A stretch of 64,000 nt of DNA from contig NZ_BAFK01000010.1 of NCBI RefSeq assembly GCF_000296695.1, forward strand, positions 83,304 to 147,303, written 5' to 3'. Each line of letters begins with the position of its first letter. Position 1 is the first letter of the stretch. The translations under genes were made by a program, and so were the position numbers. The notes beneath the pieces were generated by a model that saw only the letters and a program-made list of their open reading frames with translations, was not told the origin of the DNA and ran no database searches. This document shows, piece by piece, positions 38,034-48,066 of the stretch. This DNA is from Rheinheimera nanhaiensis E407-8 (GTDB taxonomy: Bacteria > Pseudomonadota > Gammaproteobacteria > Enterobacterales > Alteromonadaceae).

Positions 38034-40412
38034 GTGCAAGAATTTGTGATTTGGTATGAAAACCTGGGAATGCACGATGTTAACCGGGTAGGCGGCAAAA
38101 ACGCCTCCTTAGGTGAAATGATCAGTAATCTGGCCAATGCCGGCGTACAAGTGCCAGGCGGTTTTGCTACCACAGCCTTTGCTTTTAACCAATTTCTTGA
38201 ACAAAGCGGCGTAAACGAGCGCATTTACCAGCTGCTGGATGGCCTGGACGTAGACGATGTCACCGCACTGGCCAAAGCCGGCGCACAAATTCGCCAGTGG
38301 GTTATCGACACCCCGTTTCAGCCAGAGCTGGAGCAGGCTATTCGTGAGGCGTATCAAAAGCTGCACCCCGATGCGACGCAGGATGTGTCTTTTGCCGTGC
38401 GCTCATCGGCGACGGCAGAAGATATGCCGGATGCTTCTTTTGCCGGCCAGCAGGAAACCTTCTTAAATGTGCGTGGTTATGATGCGGTGATTATTGCCAT
38501 TAAGCATGTGTTTGCGTCTTTATTTAACGACCGCGCAATTTCTTACCGCGTACACCAGGGCTACGATCATCGCGGTGTCGCGCTGTCAGCCGGTGTACAG
38601 AAGATGGTGCGCTCCGATTTAGCCTCTTCGGGTGTGATGTTCAGCATAGATACCGAGTCGGGTTTTGAAGAGGTGGTGTTTATTACTTCATCCTACGGTT
38701 TAGGCGAAATGGTGGTGCAGGGCGCGGTAAACCCGGACGAATTCTATGTACACAAGCCGACGTTAGCGGCCGGCCGCCCGGCGGTGGTAAAGCGCAATTT
38801 AGGCAGTAAGAAAGTTGAGATGGTGTACTCCGGTGAACAGGGCCACGGTAAACAGGTAAAAGTGGTTGATATAGCACCCGAGCGCAGCCGGCAGTTTTCA
38901 TTAACCGATACCGAAGTAGAAGAGCTAGCCAAGCAGGCTGTCATTATCGCCAAGCATTACGGCCGGCCGATGGATATCGAGTGGGCCAAAGACGGTAATG
39001 ATGGCAAGTTGTATATCGTGCAGGCGCGGCCGGAAACGGTAAAAAGCCGTGAAGACAGCAACAGCATGGAGCGTTTCCAGTTACTGGCCAAGGCGCCGGT
39101 GTTGGTAGAAGGTCGTGCTATCGGCCAGCGTATTGGCAGCGGTACCGCTAAGGTATTAAGCGGCATTGAGCAGATGGACCAAATTCAGCCTGGTGATGTA
39201 CTGGTCACCGATATGACAGATCCGGACTGGGAACCGATCATGAAGCGCGCTTCGGCTATCGTTACCAACCGTGGCGGCCGTACCTGCCATGCGGCCATTA
39301 TCGCCCGCGAACTGGGTATTCCGGCGGTGGTAGGTTGTGCTGACGCCACCAGTAAGATTAAAACCGGCCAGCAGGTTACCGTGTCCTGTGCCGAGGGTGA
39401 TACCGGTTTTATTTACGATGGCAAATTGGACTACAAGGTGGTGAGCAGCCGCGTTGACCAAATGCCGAAGCTGGATTTAAAAATCATGATGAACGTGGGT
39501 AACCCGGAGCGGGCCTTCTCGTTTGCCAAACTGCCGCATGCCGGTATCGGCCTGGCCCGGCTTGAGTTTATTATCAACCGTATGATTGGTGTGCACCCTA
39601 AAGCCTTATTAAATATTGATGCACAAACGCCAGAATTAAAGGCTACCATCAGCGAAATGATCGCCGGCTATGCTAACCCGGTAGAGTTTTATATTGCCAA
39701 GCTGACAGAAGGTATTGCCACCTTAGCCTGTGCCTTTGCACCGCAAAAAGTCATCGTGCGGATGTCTGATTTTAAGTCGAACGAATACGCTAACTTAGTT
39801 GGTGGTCGCCAGTACGAGCCGCATGAAGAAAACCCGATGATTGGCTTTCGCGGTGCCTCGCGTTATATCTCCGAAGACTTCCGCGACTGCTTTGCGTTAG
39901 AGGTTGAAGCCTTAAAGCGCGTACGCAATGTAATGGGTTTTACCAATGTTGAGGTGATGATCCCCTTTGTACGCACTTTAGGTGAGGCCAGCGCAGTGAT
40001 TGATTTACTGGCTGAGCACGGTTTAAAGCGCGGCGAGAATGGCCTGCGCGTCATTATGATGTGTGAGCTGCCATCCAATGCCTTGTTAGCAGAGGAGTTT
40101 TTAGAGTACTTCGACGGCTTCTCGATTGGCTCGAATGATTTAACCCAGCTGACCTTAGGGTTAGACAGAGACAGTGGCCTTATCGCGCATTTATTTGATG
40201 AGCGTAACCCGGCTATTTACAAGCTTTTGGAGATGGCGATTAAAACCTGCAAAGCCAAAGGTAAATACATCGGTATTTGTGGCCAGGGGCCTTCAGATCA
40301 TGAAGACTTTGCCGCCTGGCTAATGCAGCAGGGCATTGATAGCGTATCGCTTAACCCGGACACGGTACTGGAAACCTGGCTGTACCTGGCTGAGAAATAC
40401 GGTAAAAACTAA
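38034..40412 (+). CDS. ppsA: Phosphoenolpyruvate synthase
   Basis: Makes PEP from pyruvate and ATP for gluconeogenesis. It has 792 residues and a GTG start after TTGGAGA. The domain order is an N-terminal ATP-grasp-like nucleotide domain ([31 protein letters not shown]), the swivelling phosphohistidine domain with H419 ([19 protein letters not shown]), and the PEP-binding barrel with C749 ([13 protein letters not shown]). It is the target of PpsR. A terminator follows at 40422. Confidence 0.97.
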   Translation: MQEFVIWYENLGMHDVNRVGGKNASLGEMISNLANAGVQVPGGFATTAFAFNQFLEQSGVNERIYQLLDGLDVDDVTALAKAGAQIRQWVIDTPFQPELEQAIREAYQKLHPDATQDVSFAVRSSATAEDMPDASFAGQQETFLNVRGYDAVIIAIKHVFASLFNDRAISYRVHQGYDHRGVALSAGVQKMVRSDLASSGVMFSIDTESGFEEVVFITSSYGLGEMVVQGAVNPDEFYVHKPTLAAGRPAVVKRNLGSKKVEMVYSGEQGHGKQVKVVDIAPERSRQFSLTDTEVEELAKQAVIIAKHYGRPMDIEWAKDGNDGKLYIVQARPETVKSREDSNSMERFQLLAKAPVLVEGRAIGQRIGSGTAKVLSGIEQMDQIQPGDVLVTDMTDPDWEPIMKRASAIVTNRGGRTCHAAIIARELGIPAVVGCADATSKIKTGQQVTVSCAEGDTGFIYDGKLDYKVVSSRVDQMPKLDLKIMMNVGNPERAFSFAKLPHAGIGLARLEFIINRMIGVHPKALLNIDAQTPELKATISEMIAGYANPVEFYIAKLTEGIATLACAFAPQKVIVRMSDFKSNEYANLVGGRQYEPHEENPMIGFRGASRYISEDFRDCFALEVEALKRVRNVMGFTNVEVMIPFVRTLGEASAVIDLLAEHGLKRGENGLRVIMMCELPSNALLAEEFLEYFDGFSIGSNDLTQLTLGLDRDSGLIAHLFDERNPAIYKLLEMAIKTCKAKGKYIGICGQGPSDHEDFAAWLMQQGIDSVSLNPDTVLETWLYLAEKYGKN

Positions 40413-40421
40413 CTGACAAGC

Positions 40422-40449
40422 CACACCCCGCGACAGCGGGGTGTTTTTT
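40422..40449 (+). terminator. Terminator after ppsA
   Basis: CACCCCG-CGACAG-CGGGGTG followed by TTTTTTC. It lies between the convergent ppsA and fructokinase genes. The A run on the other strand is weaker. Confidence 0.85.
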
Positions 40450-40453
40450 CAGG

Positions 40454-41389
40454 TTAATCTAATTGTGCTAGCGCCTGCTTTAGCTCGTCGGCTGTGGGTG
40501 GGTTACAGCCTTTGCAGGCAATATTTAGACTTGCTGCCAGCATAGCACGCGTCAAACACGCCATAAGTGTGTCAGCAGATACATGTTGCGCGTCAGGTAA
40601 CCCCAGCTGCAAAAGTGCGGCCAGTAAATTTGCCCAAAAGGTATCGCCGGCACCAACCGTATCGATAAAGCGGCTGGCTTTAATCACTGGACGCTGAAGG
40701 TTATGCTGTTGCCAGAATAAAGTCGCGCCGTGCTCTCCTTTGGTAAGCGCCAGCATGGCCGCAGGCGCGGCTTGCCTGATGGCAGCGGCGGCCTCGGTAA
40801 CAGGAATATGCCCATAGAGCAGCGCTAAATCTTCATCGCTGGCTTTTATATAATCGCTGTGGCTTAGCATTTCTAACACGAAAGCGCGATACGCTGCGAC
40901 GTTGGTCACGGCATTAAGCCGTATATTGATATCAAGCGCGATCTGAATGCCCTTAGCTTTGGCTGCTGCAACGACCTGTCGGATCCTTGGCGCATCGTCG
41001 CTTTCAAGTGCCAGTGAGCCTAAATGTAACAGCTTACAATCTGCCGGCAGCGCCGCTATTTGTGTTTTGGCACTGATATCACGGTCAGCAATCCCTGTGC
41101 GATACAAGCTGTATTGCGGTTGCTGGTGGGCGTCTATGCTGACCATAGCCAGCGACGTTGGCTTGCTGCTGAGATAATCAAGGCCATAGATGACGGCATT
41201 TTTCGCCAGATAATCCGCGAATGCTGTGCCAAAAGCATCCTGTGACAGTGGCGATATATAACTGACCTTGATTTGCTGGCGGGCGGCACCTATGGCAACG
41301 TTTAACGGTGAGCCGCCAAGGCAGGGGCGATACAATCCGTTTGGCTCTGGCAGCAGATCAACAACGTTTTCTCCAATAACAGCAAGCAT
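40454..41389 (-). CDS. scrK: Fructokinase, PfkB family
   Basis: A 311-residue PfkB sugar kinase. The substrate motif GGSPLNVAIGAAR lies near residue 24, and the anion-hole/catalytic motif DTVGAGDTFWANLLAAL lies near residue 240, with the catalytic Asp in GAGD. Fructose is the likely substrate, since the neighbouring sucrose phosphorylase releases free fructose. It is divergent from the LacI regulator, with an operator between the two. The scr context, not the sequence alone, gives the specificity. Five or more Cys and HA-like endings are unremarkable. Confidence 0.88.
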   Translation of the reverse strand: MLAVIGENVVDLLPEPNGLYRPCLGGSPLNVAIGAARQQIKVSYISPLSQDAFGTAFADYLAKNAVIYGLDYLSSKPTSLAMVSIDAHQQPQYSLYRTGIADRDISAKTQIAALPADCKLLHLGSLALESDDAPRIRQVVAAAKAKGIQIALDINIRLNAVTNVAAYRAFVLEMLSHSDYIKASDEDLALLYGHIPVTEAAAAIRQAAPAAMLALTKGEHGATLFWQQHNLQRPVIKASRFIDTVGAGDTFWANLLAALLQLGLPDAQHVSADTLMACLTRAMLAASLNIACKGCNPPTADELKQALAQLD

Positions 41390-41454
41390 AGTAGTATCCT
41401 GTGGCAGTTAGCTGTGTAAATATAGCCTTTGGCAATCAGTTAAAAATCATATAA

Positions 41455-41468
41455 CTTAATCAATTAAG
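41455..41468. promoter_or_regulatory. Candidate sucrose regulator operator (scrK/scrR)
   Basis: CTTAATCAATTAAG, a near-perfect 14-bp palindrome of the LacI type between the divergent fructokinase and regulator genes. It matches CTTAAACGATTAAG at the other two sites except for two central positions, so it is read as the third site of one regulator. Confidence 0.65.
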
Positions 41469-41481
41469 AAGATAGCCTGAA

Positions 41482-42513
41482 GTGACTGGAACGATGAGTA
41501 AATTAACGCTGAAAAGTGTTGCAAAAACCCTGGGCGTCTCAACCGCCACTATCTCCAATGCCTTTAACCGGCCTGATCAGCTATCTGTGGCACTGCGGCA
41601 AAAAATACTCAGTGCCTGCGCCGAGCTTGGCTATTTTGGCCCAAACAAAGCCGCACAATCCTTACGCAAGGGCAGCTCTGGCATAGTGGCGGTGATTTTA
41701 TCTGATTCGTTGGAGTATATGGTTAGCGATCCGGTTGCCAGTCAGTTTTTGCAGGGGGTAAGCCGCGAGCTTGAGCGGCATCAGCTGCATTTACTGCTAT
41801 TTTCCGGCAGCAGTACCAATTTAGAAGCGATCAGTGATTTTGTCGATGGCTTTATTTGTTATGGCGCACCGCGCAATCTGGGCTTAATTAAGCAATTAGC
41901 CAGCAGTCCGAAGAGGGTATTAACGGTAGATTTTGATTTGCCGGGCCGGCCCTCTGTTAATATTGACAATGAGCAAGCGGCGTACCAAAGCGCTATGGCC
42001 GTGTTACAGCCGGGCGACACTGTGGCCATTTTAGGGCTGCGGCTGATTGATGCTGCCGACAGTCGGCCAGTGTTGGATGCACCGCTGTGGGATAACCAAA
42101 GCTCGATAGCGCACCGCCGCCTGGATGGTTATTTGCGGGCGATGGCAGAATGCAAGCTGACACTGCAGCCAGATTATTTGTGGCATATTCCGGAGAGCAC
42201 GCAGCCACATGCTCAGTTGGCGGCTAAAGCGGTGTTGGCATTAACACCACGACCGACAGTACTATTATGTATGAGTGATTTAATCGCCCTAAGCGCGATG
42301 CGTGAAGCACTGCAACAAGGTATTGCGATACCGCAACAGCTAAAAGTAGTAGGCTTTGATGGTATAGAAGAGACGCTGCGATACCACCCAACGCTTAGCA
42401 GTGTCTGGCAGTTTAGCGACGCCAAAGGCGAGGCGGCAGTCAAAGCGTTTTTATCGGCCCAAGACAGCCCCCAGCTGCTACCATACGAGCTTAGGCTGGG
42501 GGAGAGCAGTTAG
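41482..42513 (+). CDS. scrR: LacI-family regulator of sucrose genes
   Basis: A 343-residue repressor. The N-terminal HTH (LKSVAKTLGVSTATISNAFN) and hinge are typical of LacI/GalR proteins, followed by the periplasmic-binding-protein fold (VAVILSDSLEYM, VDFDLPGRPSVNID, VGFDGIEETLRYHP). The start is GTG 41482 or ATG 41494; neither has a strong ribosome site. Sugar specificity is inferred from the neighbours. The 14-bp palindromes at 41455, 44050 and 45502 are its likely operators, one of them in front of its own gene (autoregulation). Confidence 0.88.
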   Translation: MTGTMSKLTLKSVAKTLGVSTATISNAFNRPDQLSVALRQKILSACAELGYFGPNKAAQSLRKGSSGIVAVILSDSLEYMVSDPVASQFLQGVSRELERHQLHLLLFSGSSTNLEAISDFVDGFICYGAPRNLGLIKQLASSPKRVLTVDFDLPGRPSVNIDNEQAAYQSAMAVLQPGDTVAILGLRLIDAADSRPVLDAPLWDNQSSIAHRRLDGYLRAMAECKLTLQPDYLWHIPESTQPHAQLAAKAVLALTPRPTVLLCMSDLIALSAMREALQQGIAIPQQLKVVGFDGIEETLRYHPTLSSVWQFSDAKGEAAVKAFLSAQDSPQLLPYELRLGESS

Positions 42514-42533
42514 GCGTTCGCTCAGCGGCCATA

Positions 42534-44021
42534 TTAGCTAAGTAAGCTGGCCAGCTCTAACTGCTGCAATGCGTCACCCTGATGTTGCCAGCTTAACGTG
42601 GCGGTTAAACTATCAAGTGACAGTGTTAGACTGGCATAGTGCCCATGGTGTTGCCAGCTTAGCTGATAACAGTTGCCTGTCAGGGTTTGGTTAAACTCAC
42701 CGTTAAATGCCTGCATAGTGCGGCGCAGCTTAATCAGCTGACACAGCGCTGCTACCACAGGTTTCTCTAATGCCTGCTGTACGCCGGTGTTATTGAAATA
42801 CGGCCGGTTGATATCACGGCCGACACCGGTTTTTTGCAGCAGGGCAACATCATTCTCTGCCGCTAACAGGCCGCCATAGTAAATCTGGCTGATACCGGGG
42901 CAAAACAGCTGTATTGCTCTGGCCAGTAAATACTGTTTATCGTCACGGCCAAGCGCATCATAAAAACTGCAGTTAACCTGATATAAATCAACATTATTGG
43001 CGGCGTTACCGGTAGCCAGTTTGGAGCTACCGCCACTATTTTTGTGGATCTGTTCCACCAGCGCATCTAATTGCGGATCGGTTAACAGCCCTGGCTCACC
43101 GTTATAATCGGCGGCATCAACAATACCTATGCCATCATGGGTGTCCAGCACTGTAATGCAATTACGTGGCGCAATATCTAACCAGTTTTTTAACGCAGTA
43201 GCACTGCGGCTATATAAGGTGTGTAACACCAACGGTGGCAGGGCAAAGTCGTACACCATGTCACAGCGTTTAGCGATTTCAATCTGGGTTTTGTGGTAAC
43301 CGTGGATCTCAACTAAACAGGTCATGCCTCTGGCTCTGGCTTGCTCTGACAGCGCAGCGATAAACTCGAAGGTTTCTGGCAACATAAAACAGCTGGTGCC
43401 GGCTTTTTTTATCGCATAGCCAGCCGCATCCAGCCGGATATATTTCACGCCATGATCGGTAAAGCGCTGCAATATCGCCTGCAGATACGCCTGGCCTTGC
43501 GCTGAGGTGACATCAATATCGATCTGGTTGGCGGTAAAGGTGGTCCAAAACGGCACAATGTCGCCATTGGCTAAACGGATATCGGTAAAACAGGGGGTCG
43601 GGCGGGGCCGGTAAATGCTTTTTAGCTGGGCCGGATCGGGCGTTTGACCATATACTTTATCGCGCGTTAAAAACAGCGGCCAGTAAGGCGATGCTGCGCC
43701 ATGTTGCAATACATCGAGAAACTGCGGAGATTGCGCCGACATATGGTTAACAATCATATCCGCCATGATCGGGTAATCTTTCGCTAACCGCTCAATATCG
43801 GCCCAATCCCCCAAGCGGCGGTCAACCGCGGTATGGTCGGTGGGGTCAAAACCGGCATCTTCACCGTCGATTGGCGGATAAAACGGCAGCAAATGCACCC
43901 CATCAAACAAACCAGCCAAAGGCCCGTTTAATAACTGATGTAACGCAGTTATATCGGCGCCACTTAATCTGTCGATATAGGTAATTAACTGGATCTGGTT
44001 GGTCTGTACTGCATCTGTCAT
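42534..44021 (-). CDS. scrP: Sucrose phosphorylase, GH13_18
   Basis: Splits sucrose with phosphate into glucose-1-phosphate and fructose. It has 495 residues from ATG 44021 (AGGA 8 bp upstream); the longer frame from 44198 runs over the operator. The retaining GH13 triad is D198 (YIRLDAAGYA), E238 (CLVEIHG) and D296 (LDTHDGIG). The residue distances (40 and 98) equal those of Bifidobacterium sucrose phosphorylase. The LLPFYPPIDGEDAGFDPTD motif is typical. Sucrose-6-phosphate or glucosylglycerate phosphorylases are close relatives; the fructokinase and transporter next door favour sucrose. Confidence 0.9.
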   Translation of the reverse strand: MTDAVQTNQIQLITYIDRLSGADITALHQLLNGPLAGLFDGVHLLPFYPPIDGEDAGFDPTDHTAVDRRLGDWADIERLAKDYPIMADMIVNHMSAQSPQFLDVLQHGAASPYWPLFLTRDKVYGQTPDPAQLKSIYRPRPTPCFTDIRLANGDIVPFWTTFTANQIDIDVTSAQGQAYLQAILQRFTDHGVKYIRLDAAGYAIKKAGTSCFMLPETFEFIAALSEQARARGMTCLVEIHGYHKTQIEIAKRCDMVYDFALPPLVLHTLYSRSATALKNWLDIAPRNCITVLDTHDGIGIVDAADYNGEPGLLTDPQLDALVEQIHKNSGGSSKLATGNAANNVDLYQVNCSFYDALGRDDKQYLLARAIQLFCPGISQIYYGGLLAAENDVALLQKTGVGRDINRPYFNNTGVQQALEKPVVAALCQLIKLRRTMQAFNGEFNQTLTGNCYQLSWQHHGHYASLTLSLDSLTATLSWQHQGDALQQLELASLLS

Positions 44022-44049
44022 TGCCGTCATCCTGAAAAAAAATTTGCAT

Positions 44050-44063
44050 CTTAAACGATTAAG
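44050..44063. promoter_or_regulatory. Candidate sucrose regulator operator (scrP/scrT)
   Basis: CTTAAACGATTAAG, a palindrome with CG at its centre, 29 bp upstream of the scrP start and 137 bp before the MFS gene. It is identical to the site at 45502-45515. Confidence 0.75.
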
Positions 44064-44199
44064 ATATAGCTTTAAGCCAATGCACAACTTTGTCAAGCCC
44101 CGGCACGATAATAACAGGGAAAATAGGCAAAGCGGTGTAGTAACGGATGTTGACCTGCCGGTGCGCTTACACCGGCCTGTTGTAACAACGGGGAACAAG

Positions 44200-45450
44200 A
44201 TGCTTAATACTAAAAGTAACGCTATAGCCGGCGGGGTGGCTATCGCAGATGGCGCTGCTGTACGGCTGCAACGCCAGGTTCGCTGGATGACCTACCTGAT
44301 GTTTTTTGTCTTTGCCATGACTACAGATGCCGTTGGCGTGATTATTCCTGAAGCGATGGCGCAGTATCAATTAACCCTGTTTCAGGCCAGCGCCTTTCAT
44401 TATGTCCCCATGGTCGCCATTGGCGTTGCCGGTTTATTGCTGGGCCGTCTGGCCGATAAATTGGGCCGCAAAACACTGATCCTTGCAGGGTTGGCGCTGT
44501 ATGCCGCGGCTTGTTATGCCTTTATTGCCGGTGATAGTGCGGTATTTTTTATTTTGCTAATGGGTTTGTGTGGCCTGGCCATCGGTATGTTTAAAACTGC
44601 TGCACTGGCGCTGATTGGCGATATCAGCCCTGATAGCTTAAGCCATACCCGCACCATGAATAAAGTAGAAGGTTTTTTTGCGCTGGGGGCTATTGCCGGC
44701 CCGGCTTTGGTCACGCTGATGATTGCAGCGTCTATCCATTGGAAGCAGCTGTATTTAATCGCCGGCCTGTTATGCACAGTGTTAGTGGTAATGGCAGCAC
44801 GTTTGCCTTATCCGCCGTATCAGGCTTCTGACACTCAAGTATCGTTTCGCCAGTCAATGCAGCTGTTAAAAGATCGCTACGCCGTGGGCTTTTCATTGGC
44901 AATAGCTTTGTATGTCGCCTGCGAAGTGGCTATTTTCGTCTGGTTACCCACTTTACTGGCAGATTATCAGGGGCGTTTTCAGTTTTTGGCGCTGCATGCT
45001 ATTACGCTGTTTTTTGTCCTGCGCGCTGCAGGGCGGTTTTTAGCCGGCTTTATTTTGCAGCGCTTTTGCTGGAGCAGTGTCATGGCTGTTTTTACCCTGG
45101 CTATCTTTGCGTGCTTTGCCCTCAGTATGCTGGGCGGTAAAGCGGTGGCGCTATGGCTAATGCCATTGTCCGGCCTGTTTATGTCGATGATTTACCCGAC
45201 ATTGAACTCCAAAGGCATCAGCTGCTTTGCCCGGCAGCAACATGGTGCTGTGGCAGGGCTCATTCTGGCTTTTACCGCTTTGTCGGCTGCGCTGGCGCCA
45301 GCGCTGATGGCATTAATTGGCGATATGGCGGGTGATGTCAGTGCCGGCTTTTATCTTGCCACCTTTTTTGCTGCTTTGCTGGCGGCCACCATGGGCTATA
45401 ACTGGCTGGCACAACCGGCAAAACAACGACTAACTCAGTACCGGAAATAA
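44200..45450 (+). CDS. scrT: MFS sugar transporter, probable sucrose permease
   Basis: A 416-residue inner-membrane transporter starting at ATG 44200 after GGGGAACA. About 12 hydrophobic segments are visible. The MFS loop motif GRLADKLGRKTLI between segments 2 and 3 is intact. Substrate specificity is not readable from the motifs. Its position between sucrose phosphorylase and the TonB receptor, and the shared operator, point to sucrose (inference). The longer frame from 43999 is a shadow across the divergent region. Confidence 0.86.
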   Translation: MLNTKSNAIAGGVAIADGAAVRLQRQVRWMTYLMFFVFAMTTDAVGVIIPEAMAQYQLTLFQASAFHYVPMVAIGVAGLLLGRLADKLGRKTLILAGLALYAAACYAFIAGDSAVFFILLMGLCGLAIGMFKTAALALIGDISPDSLSHTRTMNKVEGFFALGAIAGPALVTLMIAASIHWKQLYLIAGLLCTVLVVMAARLPYPPYQASDTQVSFRQSMQLLKDRYAVGFSLAIALYVACEVAIFVWLPTLLADYQGRFQFLALHAITLFFVLRAAGRFLAGFILQRFCWSSVMAVFTLAIFACFALSMLGGKAVALWLMPLSGLFMSMIYPTLNSKGISCFARQQHGAVAGLILAFTALSAALAPALMALIGDMAGDVSAGFYLATFFAALLAATMGYNWLAQPAKQRLTQYRK

Positions 45451-45501
45451 CTTTTAGTAGGCCCTGAGCGCGTGACCGGATGCTTTTTTCTGGTCGCTAC
45501 G

Positions 45502-45515
45502 CTTAAACGATTAAG
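45502..45515. promoter_or_regulatory. Candidate sucrose regulator operator (TonB receptor)
   Basis: CTTAAACGATTAAG, identical to the scrP/scrT site and 60 bp before the receptor ATG. Two exact copies in a cluster with its own LacI regulator support a shared operator. Confidence 0.75.
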
Positions 45516-45575
45516 TTTTAGTAAAAATGAGCTATCCGGCACAAGAGATAGCACAATCAACACGGGAGCTAGACG

Positions 45576-48014
45576 ATGAAACAACAAGCTATAAAACCGG
45601 CCTATCTGGCGCTGGCAGTAAGCCTGGCCCTTGGCAGTATAAACGCCCAAGCACAACAATCTGAACCGGCCGCACAGGGCCATACTGACGATGCAACACA
45701 AGCAGAGGCAAAGGCGCCTGCAGGCCTTGGCTTTGAGCGTATTGTGGTGACCGGCGCTGTATCGCGTAACCAAACAGTGATGCAATCGAGTGTGTCAGTC
45801 AGTAGCCTGACACCCGCAGATATTGAAGTGAGCACGCCACGTAGTACCGCCGAGATTTTCCGCATGCTGCCCGGCGTGCGCAGTGAATCTACCGGCGGTG
45901 AAGGTAATGCCAATATTGCCGTGCGCGGTTTACCGGTAGCCTCCGGCGGCGCTAAGTTTTTAGCTCTGCAGGAAGATGGCCTGCCTGTGTTGCAGTTTGG
46001 CGATATCGCCTTTGGTAATGCCGATATCTTTTTACGCGCAGATGCCACCTTGTCACGTTTAGATGTGATCCGCGGTGGTTCAGCCAGTACCGCAGCCAGT
46101 AACTCGCCGGGTGGCATTATTAACTTTGTCAGCAAAACCGGTGATGTTGAAGGCGGCAGCTTAGCCTTTACCTCAGGTTTAAATTACGACAGCTTTCGCA
46201 CCGATTTTGAATACGGCGGCGATATTAACAGCGATATGCGCTTTCACTTCGGCGGCTTTGTCCGTCAGGGCGAGGGCGTAAGGGACCCTGGTTATCAGGG
46301 TGAGACCGGCTATCAGTTAAAGGCGAATCTGACCCGTGAATTTAACAGCGGCTATGTACGTTTATATGTAAAGCATCTGAATGACAAAGCCGCCAGCTAT
46401 ATGCCAATGCCAATGCGGGCAGACGGCAGCTCGGTTGAAGGCTTTGATGCTCAGCGTGATACGCTGCAGTCGGTGTATTTAACCCAAACGGTGCGGTTAA
46501 ACGGTAGCAACCAGATATCCCGCGGCGATGTGCGCGATGGCATGAACCCACAAGTGAATAGCATTGGTGCTGAGGCGGTATTTGATTTGCCGGAAGGCTG
46601 GACATTAGAAAACCGGTTTCGCATCAGTGATGTGAGTGGCAATTTTATTACCCTGTTCCCGGCAGAAGTAGGCGATACCCAGCAGATTGCCGACAGTATC
46701 GCTGGCAGCGGTGCTACGGTAAGTTATGCAGTTGGGCCAAATGCAGGTAGCGCTTATGACGGCGCTAATGCCATGCGCATTCACACCTTTGATGTTGAGA
46801 TCAATGACTTTGGTTCTATCGTCAATGACTTAAAATTATCCCGCCGTTTTGGCGAGGTTGATGTTAATCTGGGTTACTACATTGCTGATCAGAACATCAG
46901 TATGTCCTGGTTATGGAACAGCTATTTAATGGCACTTAAAGGTGATAACGCTGAGTTGCTTAATGTGACTGCTGCTGATGGCACGGCGTTTTCTGAGCAG
47001 GGGTTATTAGCCTACGGCGTACCATTGTGGGGCAATTTGCAGCGAAATTATGACACCCGCTATAGCATTAAAGCACCTTATGCGGGTGTAAGTTGGGCAT
47101 ATGATAAATTATCGCTGGACGCCAGCGTACGTCGCGACAATGGCAATGCAACCGGCACTTATGCTGGCCCGGTGCAAAGTGCCCGTGATATGAATGGCGA
47201 CGGTATTATCAGCCAGGTAGAGCAAAGTGTATCGGCTATCGATTTAGCCAACCCAAACCTGGTGAACTACAGCTGGGGTTATAACTCTTATTCTGTCGGT
47301 GCCAATTACCAGTTTGATACTGATTGGGCGCTATTTGCCCGTATTAGCAAGGGCGGTCGCGCCAATGCTGACAGGCTACTGTTTGGCAAAGTGAATGCCG
47401 ATGGCAGCGTGGCAAAACAAGATGCGGTAGATGAAGTAACCCAATACGAAGTTGGTAGCAAAAGCCGTCATGGCAATTTAAACCTGTTTGCTACCGCGTT
47501 TTTTGCAGAAACCGAAGAGCAAAACTTTGAAGCCACCAGCCAGCGTTTCTTTGACCGGGTGTACAAAGCGCAGGGGCTTGAGCTGGAGAGCAGCTATCGG
47601 ATAGGTGATCTGGAACTGCGTGGTTCGGTAACCTTAACCGATGCCGAAATCAGCAAAGACGCGTTAAGCCCGGAACTGGAAGGCAACACACCTCGCCGTC
47701 AGGCCGATGTGCTTTACAGTTTAATGGCTCGCTACTATCTGGATAAAGCGCAGCTGGGCTTAAGCGTTATCGGCACCAGTGATGCGTATGCGCAGGATAA
47801 TAACGATCTGAAGTTCAGCGGTTATGCACAGGTAAATGCGTTTGCAAGTTACGAGTTAGCCGAGAATTTACAGTTATCTTTCAACATCAACAACCTGTTC
47901 GATGAGGTCGGCTTAACAGAAGCCGAAGAGGGCTCCGTGCCGGCAAATGGTATCATCCGCGCTCGCACCATCAATGGTCGCACCGCTTCAGTGGGTTTAC
48001 GTTATCAGTTCTAA
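45576..48014 (+). CDS. TonB-dependent outer-membrane receptor, probable sucrose uptake
   Basis: An 812-residue TonB-dependent receptor. A signal peptide (1-26, INAQAQ) is followed by a long N-terminal linker, the plug domain (FERIVVTGAVSRNQT opening; PRSTAEIFRMLPGVRSES; LDVIRGGSASTAASNSPGGI) and a 22-strand-type barrel ending in aromatic F (VGLRYQF). It brings a substrate across the outer membrane with TonB energy. Sucrose is inferred from the cluster and the operator at 45502. Terminator at 48038. Confidence 0.93.
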   Translation: MKQQAIKPAYLALAVSLALGSINAQAQQSEPAAQGHTDDATQAEAKAPAGLGFERIVVTGAVSRNQTVMQSSVSVSSLTPADIEVSTPRSTAEIFRMLPGVRSESTGGEGNANIAVRGLPVASGGAKFLALQEDGLPVLQFGDIAFGNADIFLRADATLSRLDVIRGGSASTAASNSPGGIINFVSKTGDVEGGSLAFTSGLNYDSFRTDFEYGGDINSDMRFHFGGFVRQGEGVRDPGYQGETGYQLKANLTREFNSGYVRLYVKHLNDKAASYMPMPMRADGSSVEGFDAQRDTLQSVYLTQTVRLNGSNQISRGDVRDGMNPQVNSIGAEAVFDLPEGWTLENRFRISDVSGNFITLFPAEVGDTQQIADSIAGSGATVSYAVGPNAGSAYDGANAMRIHTFDVEINDFGSIVNDLKLSRRFGEVDVNLGYYIADQNISMSWLWNSYLMALKGDNAELLNVTAADGTAFSEQGLLAYGVPLWGNLQRNYDTRYSIKAPYAGVSWAYDKLSLDASVRRDNGNATGTYAGPVQSARDMNGDGIISQVEQSVSAIDLANPNLVNYSWGYNSYSVGANYQFDTDWALFARISKGGRANADRLLFGKVNADGSVAKQDAVDEVTQYEVGSKSRHGNLNLFATAFFAETEEQNFEATSQRFFDRVYKAQGLELESSYRIGDLELRGSVTLTDAEISKDALSPELEGNTPRRQADVLYSLMARYYLDKAQLGLSVIGTSDAYAQDNNDLKFSGYAQVNAFASYELAENLQLSFNINNLFDEVGLTEAEEGSVPANGIIRARTINGRTASVGLRYQF

Positions 48015-48037
48015 CTGGTCAGACTGTCTGACAAATA

Positions 48038-48066
48038 GAACCCCGCATAAGCGGGGTTTTGTTTTT
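48038..48066 (+). terminator. Terminator after TonB receptor
   Basis: ACCCCGC-ATAA-GCGGGGT followed by TTTGTTTTT. It lies before the convergent selO stop. Confidence 0.85.

Noticed and set aside
44022..44198. N-terminal extension of sucrose phosphorylase
   Set aside because: The region carries the regulator operator at 44050 and an unlike composition; AGGA lies correctly before ATG 44021.
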